Source of the DNA: Plasmopara viticola
Lineage: Eukaryota > Oomycota > Peronosporomycetes > Peronosporales > Peronosporaceae
Assembly (NCBI GenBank): GCA_001695595.3
Contig: MBPM02000019.1
Span: forward strand, 868,001-932,000
Length of the DNA: 64,000 bases
Reading direction: 5' to 3'
Part shown: positions 1 to 11,870 of the stretch, piece by piece
Numbering within the stretch: position 1 is the stretch's first letter
Layout: each line of letters opens with the position of its first letter
Program-made: the position numbers and the translations under genes
Notes under the pieces: model-generated
Told to the model about the DNA's origin: nothing
Database searches by the model: none
What the model saw: the letters and a program-made list of their open reading frames with translations, nothing else

Positions 1-743
1 ATGGTGGTGTGGGGATGGTCTTTATGACAACACTATTCAACGGTATAGTGTCATTCAATAGCGTGCTCCCTATTTCGTGTAAAGAGCGTGAGTCGTTCTA
101 CCGAGAGCGCGCCGCACAGACGTACAATGCACTGTGGTACTTTGTAGGCTCGACACTGGTAGAGATTCCGTACGTGTTCGCAAGTGGATTTCTCTTTACT
201 TTTGTATGGTACTTCATGGTTGGCTTTACCGGTTTTAGCACGGCTCTGCTGTACTGGCTAAACATTTCGCTACTGATCTTGTTGCAGACGTACATGGGTC
301 AATTTCTAGCATTTGCATTGCCAAGTGTAGAAGTGGCAGCCATTCTTGGAGTGTTGATGAATTCGATCTGTTTCCTATTTATGGGATTCAACCCTCCAGC
401 GAAAGCAATTCCGAGCGGCTACAAATGGTTGTACGCGATCACACCGTTGCATTATCCGCTGGCGATTTTTGGTGCACTGGTGTTTGGACAATGTGACGTG
501 GAACCTACGTGGAATGAGAGCACGAAGGCGTATGAGAACATTGGGTCGCAGCTTGGATGCCAGCCGATCACGAATTTACCAGTAACGATTGACCACATAA
601 CAGTAAAAGACTACGTTGGTTCCGTCTTTGGTATGCACTATTCAGATATGTGGAAACACTTTGGGTACGTGTTCGTCTTTATTGCGGTCTTCCGCGTGTT
701 GGCACTCCTGTCGCTTCGTTTTGTGAATCACCAGAAGAGATAA
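1..743 (+). CDS. PDR-type ABC transporter, C-terminal part (gene cut by window edge)
   Basis: This is the last transmembrane domain of an ABCG/PDR full transporter, which pumps drugs and other hydrophobic compounds across the plasma membrane. The open frame begins at base 3 and has no start of its own; GTG and ATG codons near base 9 are internal. The 5' part lies outside the window. Family marks are the ERESFYRERA stretch, the LVEIPY stretch, several hydrophobic helices, a GFNPP loop, and a C-terminal region with the large extracellular loop containing paired cysteines (GQC and LGCQP), ending in RFVNHQKR as oomycete PDR proteins do. Stop TAA is at 741-743. The reading frame is intact, so the gene looks functional as far as seen. 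The nucleotide-binding domains cannot be judged. Confidence 0.93.
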   Translation, partial: GGVGMVFMTTLFNGIVSFNSVLPISCKERESFYRERAAQTYNALWYFVGSTLVEIPYVFASGFLFTFVWYFMVGFTGFSTALLYWLNISLLILLQTYMGQFLAFALPSVEVAAILGVLMNSICFLFMGFNPPAKAIPSGYKWLYAITPLHYPLAIFGALVFGQCDVEPTWNESTKAYENIGSQLGCQPITNLPVTIDHITVKDYVGSVFGMHYSDMWKHFGYVFVFIAVFRVLALLSLRFVNHQKR

Positions 744-1179
744 GTTGGTAGTGATTTTTTTAAATTAAAATAATTTACGACTCAATGCAGTAAGTTCGAA
801 AAATTACATTGGAGATAATTTACAAATAGGGTGCAAATGCATAGCTCTCAAATACCATAAATCGCTGACCATAAGGAGGTTCGGCCAAAATAATAAAATA
901 GGTATCGTTGAGCTATGCAGTGTCACGCAGTATAGACGTGCCCAGATCGACCTGTGGAAAGCACAATATAGTGTTGCGCTCGTGAACGTACCAGTAAGCG
1001 CTGGTATGGACACATCGGGGTTGCACCCGAGGCCTTGCGCATGTAAAGCGAACGCGCTACCACTGCGCTATGCGCCCAGTCTGTGTGAACCCTAACGATC
1101 ACGGACAAGCACATTGCTGTATTTTTCAAATTCCGCATCCTTCACGACTGCTCACACTTTTCAACATACCTTTTACTCG
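744..1179. other. Gene-free stretch
   Basis: This follows the ABC transporter stop and has the 3' untranslated part in its first tens of bases, with an AT-rich run near 755-775. I see no supported gene. Short open frames on the minus strand (about 800-1140) overlap each other and resemble nothing I know. Confidence 0.5.
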
Positions 1180-1920
1180 CCTTTAGGGAACAGGAAAAGA
1201 AGACCAGGTTCCCAAACTCGAACAAAATTGCGGCGGCTTTCAAAGGTGCCTCTGCACCAAAGTCGGCGTCTTTGCCGAAGAATATGTCTGCACCAAGGGA
1301 TCTGCCTACTACAAAATTTGCGCGCGTGTCGTTGACGGTGAGCCTCAAAATGTTTTCCTGCTAGAGATCCGCAAAGACAAGAAAGGCTCTGGAACGTTGT
1401 TTCGTCTCAACCCAGGCAGACAGCGCTCACTATTTATATTTAGATAGCGAGGTAGCAAAATAATTCAGAACGCATGCACGGACGCAATTGAGCCACAACT
1501 AAGCGGCTTTAGTGTGTCCGTGTACGTTAAGATAGATCGACATGACCTATCTGTGGCTTAACAACGTCTTAAAGCCTTGAAAGAGTCCTTTTCCCCACGT
1601 CGCTGCACTTGCAGACAGCTCATTAGTCTTCGAAGAGGTGCCTGTTGCCCATGGCGTCACTGTCCATTAATTTGAGCATACCCGAAAAAACTGTAAATTT
1701 TGTCAGCGTTATCTGCGGCCATGTAGCCTCTCAGCGCTTTAAAGAGCGCTTTACCGAACACTAAAACTACCCTTTCGCCCGCTATGGCTGCGAAGACATT
1801 CCTCATGTTGATTTAATGACCAAAATTGCTGACGCAATCGGTGAAGGGCTATTTATGCCGACAATGCCATTCTCCGGTAAGAGCCCCACACTCTTCGTAC
1901 AGCGGTATCAATGAAAAAGA
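1180..1920 (+). pseudogene. Unidentified broken coding remnant
   Basis: A plus-strand frame opens right after a CTTTAG that could be a splice acceptor (about 1185) and stays open to a TAG near 1446, with a protein-like composition including CTKVGVFAEEYVCTKG and VVDGEPQNVFLLEIRK. A second segment (about 1650-1915) reads through one stop with stretches such as VICGHVASQRFKERF and YGCEDIPHVDLMTKIADAIG. Both are more GC-rich than their surroundings and are on one strand, as expected for the remains of one gene, but stops and frame changes separate them. I do not recognise the family. Confidence 0.35.
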
Positions 1921-2704
1921 GAAGAAGTGTCACCCGACAAATAAAGACCATGGCACCAAACAGTACGCTCGGGTGCTCTACACGCCGCGAGTAGAATTTT
2001 GAGGCCTCCCCTTGCTAGGCATACATCCATAAGCCTTTCTTGAAAAAAGCCATTGATTTAGTGCTGCCCTACATTTGTCATGCGTGTGTTTAGCTTTGCA
2101 TTAAATCTCGCTTAAGAATTTCACTCGGCTTCGAATAAAGCTAGAAGACGAGGGCAGCCTGCTTCTGGTGTGAGGATACCTTGGGCAATATTTAGTACTG
2201 TTATTACCGCAGGTAGATTAAAAAACTGCTATTGATTTGGTTGGGCATCTATAATGCAGAGCCAGGCACTGCATACCCGCGTTTCAAACGCGGGTATGAG
2301 GTCACTCCTATTATACCTCAACATGAGGCCTAGAGATTACAAGTTACCAACAACTTTTTTGCTACAATTTCCAGATCTCAACGACCTTTGAGTCATTCTG
2401 TCAAAGTCAATCCAGCGGCTATTACAATACTTTTGAATAAAAATCTGCACCTCTTTGCAAGAAACTGACGGCACTCGCGAGAGTGCCTCTACTTTACAGC
2501 GCCCATATTAAAGCACTGGTGATCTTGGAAGTAATAAAACAAGAAATATTTTTTCGTCTAGCTATTGCGCCTTCTTATTGACGAGTAGTAGCTCCTGTGC
2601 GAACAACCGTATGTAAGCTCTTAAAATTTTTCTTGGGGTTGAGAATAGAAGTTAGATTCCTTGGCCATGAGACTTAAAGTTGTAATAGCCCGTGCGTATC
2701 AATG
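1921..2704. other. Gene-free stretch with a 25-bp perfect palindrome
   Basis: No open frame here is convincing. The only clear structure is the palindrome at 2273-2297, listed separately. Confidence 0.45.
2273..2297. repeat. Perfect palindrome, 12-bp arms
   Basis: ATACCCGCGTTT is followed by one C and then its exact reverse complement, AAACGCGGGTAT. It lies in noncoding DNA with no gene nearby whose expression it could obviously control. Confidence 0.9.
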
Positions 2705-2971
2705 CTAGGTCTTTGGATAGGGTCGAGGAGTCAATTCGGTTTGTAGTGAGATCAGACCTAAACAGCCCCTTTTAAGCGCATGTACCTGGCCTCTTGATCT
2801 TATGTGGTGACTATAGTCACTATCTGCCGTTGTATGGCCACTCAGTCCTAGCTTCGAGGCGAACCTTAGGGCGCATATAAAGTTTAGATTTGTTAAGATC
2901 CAAACACTTCTTGAAACGCCGACTATAAAATTAAATGTGTCGACATCGGCCTGTAAAGGTCGATTGTGCAC
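2705..2971 (-). pseudogene. Ty1/Copia-like RNase H remnant
   Basis: The minus-strand frame contains HTTADSDYSHHIRSRGQVHA followed by LGLISLQTELT. This resembles the Copia RNase H pattern of a GYSDADWAGD-like block, RRSTSGY, and an AVSWxSKxQ block. The order and spacing fit, but the match is loose and the sequence lacks the flanking reverse transcriptase. The assignment rests on pattern reading only. It is at most a decayed fragment. Confidence 0.35.
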
Positions 2972-4594
2972 GTCGGCCTGAACCTAGAATGTATTAAATG
3001 GTGATCGATTTTGTAACCTAGCTTTCTTTTTGCCGTGCTAGGAATTCAAAACTAGTCCCTACTTGATCAAGAGATGCGAATGTTCCCTTTCAGGTATAGC
3101 TGATAAGTCATTCTTACTGACACGAGCGAATACAATTGCATCACTTTCCAGAGTTTTGCGCACTAAGCAAATTGTTTTCCTTAGAGAAATCTTCGAGAGT
3201 AGATTGTACAAACCTGTTTTGATTACCTGTGAGGCTTTTGTTTTTCTCAAACCAAGTGAAACTTTGGGGTGTTTCTAAGCCCGTATTTATGACAGTTGTA
3301 CGGTCCATAGATGCGCACCGCTTTTTCAATGCAATATCAGTCATAAAGAATTTTTCGGTCCACGAACATGGCGACCCAGTGCACATACTGAACGTGCGCC
3401 TTTGAGCATACCATTAAGAAATTCATTTGTCGACCAGCTCGAACATCGTCTGGTGTTGACATCAGCAAAAAGACTTTCAATAGCTGTAGCAGCGTTTGCC
3501 AAACCGCAAAGGTCCCTGTCCGACACTATCGTGCCAGGTAGGCCGTGGTATTCTAAATTATAGTCTTGGTCTTTGCTTCCTACTAGCGCATCTGAAAAAT
3601 TTGCTTAATGCACAGGCAATATTATGCTCGTGCTTCACCTCCACCAAACAAACACACCGTCAAGGATCATGAGCTTTTAGCACGTCGCCGGTGGTGGCAA
3701 ACTCGGTAGAAGAGTCGATATTAGAGCGGGGAGTCTAGTCTCAAGGTAGAATCTAGAGGTTCTGATATACGCGAAGACTTACTTGTACGGGTGAGGCCAC
3801 CAATATACTGTGGCGATCATCTCGACCTAAAAAAGTATTTTGAGTAGCCCCGTATGCCATTAGAAACACACCAACTTAAGTCTAGATCAGGTCTCTGTCA
3901 TAAATACAATGACTTGCACTAGGCCTGCTGTATCCATACGATAGTAAATCAGACGGTCTACTCACTCATAGCAACGTAACTGCGATCTTTATCGGAGGGC
4001 TGACTGGTAACTTTGACTGCAATGGAACTTTGCTTAATTGGCCCTTGATTGGCATCACTTTTGTATGCCTCACGAAGGCGTATCTCAATACAGTTTTGGA
4101 TTCTGCTAACTCGATTTTGTGTTCTGGGCAAATGTATTCTGGCAGGCCCATTGAATTTGCCAAACTCTTGTTCAGCGAAGAGCTAGTATGTAGCAAAACT
4201 CGACAGCTACCTTGCCATTGTTTGGTACGAGTTGGGCGCACATATCGCTGTCCTTTAGAATGCGGTGTCTAGATAGACCAATAAAGGCGAAGGGCGCAGA
4301 CATGTACCTGAAATTTGAGCAATGCTTATCCGCAAAGCTTTCAGCGATGTCCGGTATAGCCCTATAGACGTTCATAAACGCTCCATTACCTAGTTAAGCT
4401 GGAAGCGACTTACTTTCGGCGCTCTGTCAGAAAATTCTAGTACCGGAACTTTGTTTGACCACGATTGTTTGCCGGCACGCAAGATTATTCGACACACCAA
4501 ATTTCCACAACGACACAATATGCGTACAAGTAGCGTCTACTTCCCTCCAAAGCTTTCGAGCTCTAAAGAAAAGTATGCATATGGCTTTTATTAA
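2972..4594. other. Gene-poor stretch, probably old retroelement DNA
   Basis: Several short frames on both strands (for example 3063-3278, 3966-4241) lack recognisable motifs. Its place between two Copia-like RNase H scraps suggests decayed element DNA, but I cannot show that. Confidence 0.35.
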
Positions 4595-4867
4595 CTATAT
4601 ACTTACCAAAGTTCTTGCATGGCGAATTTTCACGTCCTCACCCCTCGGTTTGATGAGCTTGTACACCATGCTTGTTTTTCCATAAGCCAAAGCACCGCCT
4701 TTGCACAAAAAGATAAGGAATCCCGCGGGAAAACTGCGTGTGAGCTCAAAATCAAACGTCAAGATTACCAGGTCTAGCTGCATCTCATATTGATATCGCC
4801 AGTCTAATCCCACGGGGGTAGAAATTTGCAAAGAAACGAAACTCTCTGGGCACGCAAACACTCCCAC
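4595..4867 (-). pseudogene. Ty1/Copia-like RNase H remnant
   Basis: The minus-strand frame has FPAGFLIFLCKGGALAYGKT, close to the Copia RNase H block RRSTSGFxFxLxGGAxSWxSK. The residues before it (about 20 upstream) could be the decayed DSDWAGD block. No complete domain remains. Together with the 2.7 kb scrap this suggests at least one minus-strand Copia element in the first 5 kb. Confidence 0.4.
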
Positions 4868-6519
4868 AGTGGTAAGAATTTACATGCTACTTTACCCTGT
4901 GGGACTGCGAAAAAATCTTAAGCTAGCAACTCTGTCCTATTCACCCGTGAAGACAGGGGAGCTTATGTGGGTAAATTAAATAGTGAAGCGACATCGCGGT
5001 AAAGTTTGTAAAGTGCGCTGATCTCATAATGCTTTGACAAAGATACGACGGTTTTATAATTTCATTTGCTGCAGCATACATACCTCACCAAACTATATTT
5101 AATCTTTGTGTGAGATCGAAAGGCGAGCAGCATTTAATATAATGTAATAAGTAATCAAAAATAAATAATCTAGAATAAAGATGCCTTTTCGGTACAAAAG
5201 ATTGTAGTCCTTAAACTTAGCCTGATATTTCATACCTAGCTTACTTTTGAACCATATTTTGTATAGTTTTATGTGCGATATGTAAGCATTGTAAGAGCAA
5301 TCGTTTGTTGGACTGCAAACAGTTGGCAAAATTCAACAGAGCGTCGACAGCTTTTCGTACGGACACTTTGTAAAAAGGCTTCACTGCTGCGTCTAGGTCC
5401 GAGCAGCTTCTGGCTTCAAGTTCTGCACTATCACAGGTCCTTTACGTGTATTTATATAGGGTTATTCTTCATATAAAAGCGCTTGGCAGCTCTACAGTGT
5501 CGTTTGCCTAGTGCAACACAGCTCCATCAAATTTGGGAAATCCGTGATCTCGGGCACACCATGATCTTTTGCCTGAAATTCGGCCTTCAGCACCATTTCT
5601 ACCATCTCATTGCTCCGCCGTCGGCATAGATGAACCAGAATAGGATTTTGGTGCTACTTCAAATCAGTAGAGAGCGATCGCGCGTTAAAAAACCATATTT
5701 TTATATGAAAGGCGAACACCTACATGTGCTATTTTTTTCAGCTAAAAATGGCACGTGCTCTTTTACATTCGGGAGTATACGGTCTCTCTAATTTTTTTGG
5801 TTATCCATCGGAAGCCCTAGCTGCTACATCAATGGCTCTTATAAGTAGGCGGTTTTAATGCTTGCATGTGTAACTGCGTCGCCGTTTGTGACAGTAGCCG
5901 GTAATTTGCTGCCGTAATTACGACTATTGATATCGTTTATCCCACCTTGTTGCCTGAAGCCACTTGTACAAGTGACCGCAACCTCTATCCTTTTTGGCCC
6001 TTAACGCTTGAATGCTAAAACTCATATGATTAAATGAATTTTAAGTGCACGTTTGCTAAATACGCATGCTCAAGAAATTCTAGACATTGCTTTGGTTGCA
6101 GCCGTCCACATTGACAATCAAGGTCTTCTTGGAATATCACAGCTGATGATCAAACTCTTCTCTGAATCCTTGGTTAGCAATTACTTAAGGGTTGCTCAAG
6201 TCAACAGCTAAAAGAAGTGGGTTTTTTCCTGCAGCCTTTCTCGCGATTTGATTCGTTGCAAAGTTAATATATTCACAAGATCTCAAATTCAAATTTGCAA
6301 CTACCTCCAAGCCAATCATGTGTCTGACCTGATCAGAATGACGTACCGTTCCGTCTCTATCCCTGGTGTCACTGTTGCGAGTCATGCATTTTGGCAGGTA
6401 AACTATGTCACCTTCCGGACCTTAGCGGTCTTAAATTTATTTTTTTAGGTCTTCAAATGCTGCGTGTCTTTCTTTAACTCCCGCGTGCTCTCGTGCTCCG
6501 GATAGTTTTTCCACTTGAC
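4868..6519. other. Gene-free stretch
   Basis: AT-rich around 5040-5300 with no long open frame. The right part (about 6185-6385, minus) may be the far 3' end of the Gypsy element that follows, but I see no diagnostic motif. Confidence 0.4.
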
Positions 6520-9041
6520 AAGTCATACGCGTCTATGTTGCAACTTGCAAAACTCTAGAAAACTCTCCGCGATGTACGTCTTTTCACCAGCCTTTTCATC
6601 GATGAAAATTGATGCGGCTTTTGATGTAGGTCGTGACAAGTTTGCAGAGAATTCCAGTCTCGCAATATTGTCGTTGATCATCATGAGAACGATAAATGGG
6701 CCGACACGTTTCGCATCCAGTGTACTCTTATTGTCCTCCGCACCTTCTTCAGCAATTCTCAATGACAGGTTCTTAGTATCCAGGAGATCTTAATTTTCTT
6801 CTTCAAACTCAACCTCGCGCCGCTTCTTGTCGTAATGATTCTGTCTTTCTTAAGTGGTGAGCAAATTTTTGTGCAAGCTTGACCAATTTCTTGCGTTCAT
6901 TTACAAACTACTTGGAAAATCTGATTAGCGTAATTTCTCGTATTGAGCTTCAGAAGTCGTTCGGTATTTTCGACCGTAATTGTCTCCCTGTATCGATCGC
7001 AAATGACGATACCCTTGTCGAGGCACTGACAAGAATTTCATGTGCATACTCAATGGCGCTTAAATGATTTGCCCTGTCATTGCTATGATAAGACATCAAA
7101 CAGCGCAATGCGTCTATAAAGAACATATCTTGACGCTCTATATTTATGTCGCCTTGAGCTCGATGAGCCGTTGTCATACTCGAATTGACTCCCATTGAAT
7201 TCATCAGCTGTTCATGAAACTTCAAATCTCTGCCACTGATGATGACTCGGAGCAATTCATGGTGTCGGACAACTTCATAAGGAACGATCGAGCGACTTCT
7301 TCAGCATCAGCCTTGATGCGGCTTGAAATTGTACTTTGCGCGCTTCAACAACTACTTTACGACCGTCAAGATTGCGCCGTATCCATTTTTAAACTGGCAA
7401 TCCCACCGCAGACTCCATTGAAACAACCTTTTGAAGTTCGTGTGTCATTGGAATCGGCATCATTTTTCTATCTTCTTGAGACTGCTTGATTTCCGTCGCA
7501 TCCATGTTTCGCATGAAAAGTTGACTTTCAAACGTAATTTTCAAACATTGGCCAATAATACCATTGCGCAACTCCGAAATGTGTAAGCTACATCCCAGGA
7601 TGAGCAGCCACTGATCCATCATGCTGCTAACTGATAAGACTCGCGCGCAACTTGCCATTATCCGGGACACACGACCATTTGACATTGACATTTATTTTGA
7701 GATAGAGTATTTCATTCAACCGCGCAATCTTGGAGTTTTTTTTTCGCTTCTTTCAAAATTGATTTGATTTTTTTCTAAGATTTTTTTCTTCGTAATTTGA
7801 ACTATAACAATTTTTTTGTAAAAAAGTAATGAAATTCCACGAGTCACTAAAAATTGAATTGATTGCGCAGCCTTTCTGATACTTTTTTCGTCTTTGTATC
7901 CCAATGCGTGCTGAAAAGTACACATTTAGCACTGAAGCGTTCATTCGCAATATACTGCCAATGAAATTTACGTATCCCGATAGGGTAGCTCTTCCCCAAA
8001 GTTCGCATCGTCAAAGTTTATGTGACCCACGGCTTCATGCAAGTCACGCAGCCTTGATGCCATGAGATAGTGAAGTCTTGATGTAATTCTAATGTCAAAA
8101 ACACATTGTCATATTCATGCTCTAATGAAACAGATTCTTCCCATCCTCACCCAGATCCGCGGGCCAAAATATTGCATCCTCCACAACGTTTCGCAGACCT
8201 CCAACATGACGAAACATAATTCAAATTGAGAGGAAAAAGTAATAAATTGCGCCAATTTTGGTGAGATTTTGGTGCGATGCAACATTCATCGACATGCAGT
8301 ATTGTCCGTATGGACATCAACTGGTCGACTAAAGGAAAAATGCCATTTTTAGCGCCAACTCGATGGCGAGTTATTCTATCTCGTGCGGTGGTCAATTTGT
8401 CTCGTATTGCCCATAGCACTGCGCCGACACAATACCCAGACGCGTCCGTGGTGACTCAAAGCTTGTCGAAGAAACCAGGTAGCTTCAAAACCGGAGATTG
8501 TTCCAAAGCCAAAGTGCAAAAAGGCATTATCTAGTTCTAAATTTTGGCGCCACTCGACATCTTTCTTCGTATATTTACTCACTGGTAATGCGTGAGTAGC
8601 AGAGTCACAGTCTTAACGTCAAAAATGACCAGCGAGTCTTTTTACGACTCGCTGGTTTTTGCAAGTGTTGTTTTGTCAATAGACAATCCGAAACCTGATA
8701 CAGTGTATCAACGGACACCGATCCAAATGAGCACTTGTCATGATGGACCTATAGGCATTGTTCGCGTAAAATAACACAAACCCGTCGTAGGTGGTCGATG
8801 TGATCAGCCTGGGTTTGGAGAGAACGCAAATGTATCCCAGAAATACGACGACAAAATCGAAGTTGTCGAACACAGATCGCAATACCAGGCCATCCCTGGC
8901 GCGTTCATGGGGGCCACACACCCTACGTTTCCTTGTGCGTGCGTGAGGCCGTACATTGTCGCGAAACGTTCGCAAATAACATTTGGTGATAGCCTTCAGC
9001 CAAATTAAGTACAGTGAAGATTGAGCATCAACAATATTCAA
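6520..9041 (-). pseudogene. Decayed Ty3/Gypsy pol (RT, RNase H, integrase)
   Basis: Read on the minus strand from right to left, the domains occur in Gypsy order. At 9041-8676 there is FDFVVVFLGYICVLSK, the decayed FLDDILVFSK catalytic block of reverse transcriptase (the DD pair is lost). At 8582-8330 comes an RT thumb/RNase H segment with VTTDASGYCVGAVL after a frame change. At 7691-7389 is an integrase linker with PIPMTHELQKVVSMESAVGLP. At 7255-6950 is the integrase core with IISGRDLKF, MTTAHRAQGD and IEYAHE. At 6762-6640 is the RVGPFIVLMMIND segment near the C-terminus. Many stops and shifts break the frames, so it cannot code for an active protein. Confidence 0.8.
8628..8656. repeat. Hairpin, 11-bp perfect stem
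   Basis: ACCAGCGAGTC and GACTCGCTGGT are exact reverse complements around a T-rich 7-nt loop. It lies inside the decayed Gypsy pol and is flanked by A and T runs. Confidence 0.85.
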
Positions 9042-10554
9042 TACTCATGGCGAATTCTACACTTTATTCTATCCTTTTGGCAACTTCTTTTTAATGTAAT
9101 CTAAAAGTGCATCTTGTTTCATCTTCGCGATATGGCGTACTATTTCGTTTGTAACTCGAAGTTCTTTGAACGCTCTGGAGGCAAATCATCCGGAGGTGTG
9201 TCTGGTACACATCGAAAAAACCTGTTGTACGAACTCTGGCACCGCCTTTGCATCCCTTGCATCTTGACAATGTTGAAGCGAAATCTGCGGAAACAGCCTC
9301 TGACCATTTACATAACGATTAAGAATTACAAAGTGAATAGAAATCTTAAAAGTAATAGACCTTGTCCGTTCCGAACGTTTTGGAATCGTGTTGGTGGCAA
9401 AAATACTGCGCTTATCTTCAACTTATACCCCTCTTTGTTAACTTCTTTCTTCATTTGTCGAGAAATTTCGTCTCCGTCTACTCTGGAGTCCATTGATCCG
9501 TTTGCCGCAAGGGCCTCTGTCAAACCCGTGCTTATAAAAACCGAACCTCGTTTTTTTCTTTTATTCACACTAGTTGGAACTCGTAGTGCCATGGGTTTTC
9601 TATAATGCCGTCATGCTTCTCACTCGACTGGTCTCACTGCGTAAAGTTGTGAGTTTTTAGACACATGGACACATCCACTTGCTCCTTCTTTACTTGCTGA
9701 TCCTAAAGACTATCGTTGAACGCCTTTAATTGCAGATTTCTCGTTTTTAGAACCTTCGTCGCAATTTCTGGCCGAAGCAAATATCATTTTACCCGCTGTC
9801 AATGAGCTTTTTTGCTTGCTTCCCATTGGTCTATGTTGGTTTTCTGACCAACTTCCTGTCTTCATTCTTCAAACTCTACTTCACCGTACTTGCCGTCACT
9901 TTTCCAGCAAAATTACTTCATTATCGCTTTCTACGTCATCTTCCACGTTGTGAATCGGATGTCTCTGACTGCGTCTTGGCTCCACTCGTCTTGTCGGTCT
10001 GCACTGCTGATATGAGTGCCTAGGATTCTTAGACCTGGAGCACAAATTTGTTGTTTCTGTACTCTTATCCGCTTAATCTTTGTACATTGTCATGCCAGGA
10101 TCTACTCGCTGGCTGTAGTCTTTGCGTGTATAACTTAGTATTGTAACTTGGTTCTGTTTTAGATGCAACAACTCAACAATAATAATCGAGGAGTAAGTTG
10201 TCAAAGCAAGGTCTAAATATACCCTTATAGAACAGATTGTAATTATATATTTAGGTGTAAGAGGCTTTTTAGATAAAATTGCTGTTAGCAGAAATTTTAA
10301 CATTTGGAACAAATTGCTCAAAACAAATCATCTAGAAGAGATGTTGACCAAAAAAGAAATTTCTTTATTATTACATAGTACAAATATATTTACATAGGTA
10401 TTTTTATTACATAATATTAAATATATATTAGAAATTTTCCTTTTCTACTAGATTACAATATAGTAGACTTTGTAATCTATTAAAAATATAATAATATATT
10501 AGATTGCGAAAATATTTTGGTGTAAAAACTCAATAATAGAATATTAAAATCAAT
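9042..10554. other. Gene-poor stretch, upstream part of the Gypsy relic then AT-rich DNA
   Basis: A 163-codon plus-strand frame (9114-9605) and an 88-codon minus-strand frame (9326-9592) overlap. The minus one continues the Gypsy orientation and could be decayed gag or protease-linker sequence. From about 10.1 kb the DNA becomes strongly AT-rich. I support no gene here. Confidence 0.4.
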
Positions 10555-10567
10555 ATGATTTCTTTAT

Positions 10568-10890
10568 TTGTATTGTATTACGTTATCGCGTTGCCAAGTT
10601 ATGCACGTGCTAGGCTCAGTCTGGCTAGTCCACGGCATAGAGTGGTGTCCGCATACGTCGGGTCTCGTTGGGCGGGCAGTGCAGCCAGCACCGAGGCCGT
10701 GAGGGTCTCCCATTATTTTGTGTAGTTCTGACTTGGTAAGAGCCCAGGTGGCGCCCTGGTGTTGGAGACCGTCGCGTCGAGGGTGAGACTCGTTAGAGAC
10801 CTACAGATGCCCGAGAGCACCTGCCCGAAGCGCGCGAGCATTTAGCCCCCGCGCTTGGAAGGAGGGCGTCACCCCAACCTTTTCCGAAAA
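10568..10890 (-). mobile_element. SINE-like retroposon, copy 1
   Basis: This is one of three near-identical copies of a roughly 325-bp element. It is flanked by a 13-bp target-site duplication, ATGATTTCTTTAT, at 10555-10567 and 10891-10903. On the minus strand it starts with CGGAAAAGGTTGGGGTGACG and ends in a short ATACA repeat, the simple-sequence tail that places the 3' end on the left. All copies share both ends, which argues for a full-length SINE rather than a 5'-truncated LINE. I could not find a clear tRNA-type A box and B box. It sits in AT-rich DNA. Confidence 0.85.
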
Positions 10891-11099
10891 ATGATTTCTT
10901 TATGTTTATTAAATATCTTTTTTTTTAGATAAACAATATAGATAAAAAAAGCTGCTGAGAAAGATGATATACAAGAACCGAGTTTAATATTGTTTTTTTT
11001 CTTTTTCCAGCTCTTATAGTTTTTTTTTATAATGTCTAGCTGAAACAAATCGACATCCATTTGTTTTACCAGAAGCTGAAATTACTTACAGCAAACACC
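10891..11099. other. AT-rich spacer
   Basis: Very AT-rich DNA between the SINE-like copy and the mitochondrial-derived segment. It may belong to the same nuclear mitochondrial insertion, since similar base composition runs on both sides, but I cannot match it to a mitochondrial gene. Confidence 0.4.
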
Positions 11100-11870
11100 C
11101 ACTCATTGCATAGCCCTACCAAATACATTTTTACCAAAAGCTGATGAGACTTGACTTATAATACCGAAAGCGGGTAAAAAGTTAGGGATAACCAAAAAAA
11201 AATGAATGCTAATACAATATTGGGTCAGATTGTAAGAAGACGTATTCACATTTCTATCGTTTAATAACATAGTAATCGCACCGGCTTATACATGTAACGT
11301 TAGTAGTAAAAAATGCGGTAATTAAATTTGACAAAACAAACAACGGCAATCAATGAAAACTGAAGCCTGGAGCACGCATATTATGTATTGTTAAAATAAA
11401 ATTAATTGCACCTAGTATCGATGAGTTACCAATTAAATGTAAATTAAAGACCGCTAAATCAACCAAATTGAGCTTGTACACTTGATAGTGGTGAATGAAA
11501 ATATTTAACCTGTTCCAGCACCCAATTCAAGAATGGCAGATAAACTAGGTAAAATAGAGCAGGGAAAATTAGCCAAAAACCAAATATATTCATACGAGGA
11601 AACGCCATATCGGGAGCACCGGTCATTTAAGAAACAAGCCAATCATTCTTCAATTAAGGCAGGCATAACTTTCAAAAATGCCATAAGAAAAGTATGTGCT
11701 GTAACATTAACATTGTATAATTTATGATTTCCCATAAAAGTTCGATTACCGGGTCAAGCTCATTTTTATAAATATATTATTTATACCTAACGCAAATTTA
11801 ATATATATTGCTCTTAAAGCTCGGAACAGCAGCAGTACTATTTTTAGCTTATTCAGTAAAAAAATTCTAA
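11100..11870 (-). pseudogene. cox1: Nuclear copy of mitochondrial cox1 (NUMT), decayed
   Basis: Read on the minus strand, the segment gives cytochrome oxidase subunit 1 in order, through several frame shifts and stops. [12 protein letters not shown] and [20 protein letters not shown] come first (about 11730-11640), then GAPDMAFPRMNIFG in another frame and FWLIFPALFYLVYLPFL-like sequence (about 11600-11530). [10 protein letters not shown], then [48 protein letters not shown] and a decayed FGIISQVSSAF block follow down to about 11110. The N-terminal and C-terminal ends of cox1 are missing. It cannot encode the enzyme, and its many lesions show that it is old. The flanking DNA is nuclear in type. 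Confidence 0.85.

Noticed and set aside
8628..8660. Hairpin plus T run resembling a bacterial terminator
   Set aside because: The genes here are eukaryotic with introns; the T run is only a loop and flank of a palindrome.
9114..9605. 163-codon open frame on the plus strand
   Set aside because: No known motif, low-complexity composition, and it overlaps the upstream part of a minus-strand Gypsy relic; most likely chance.
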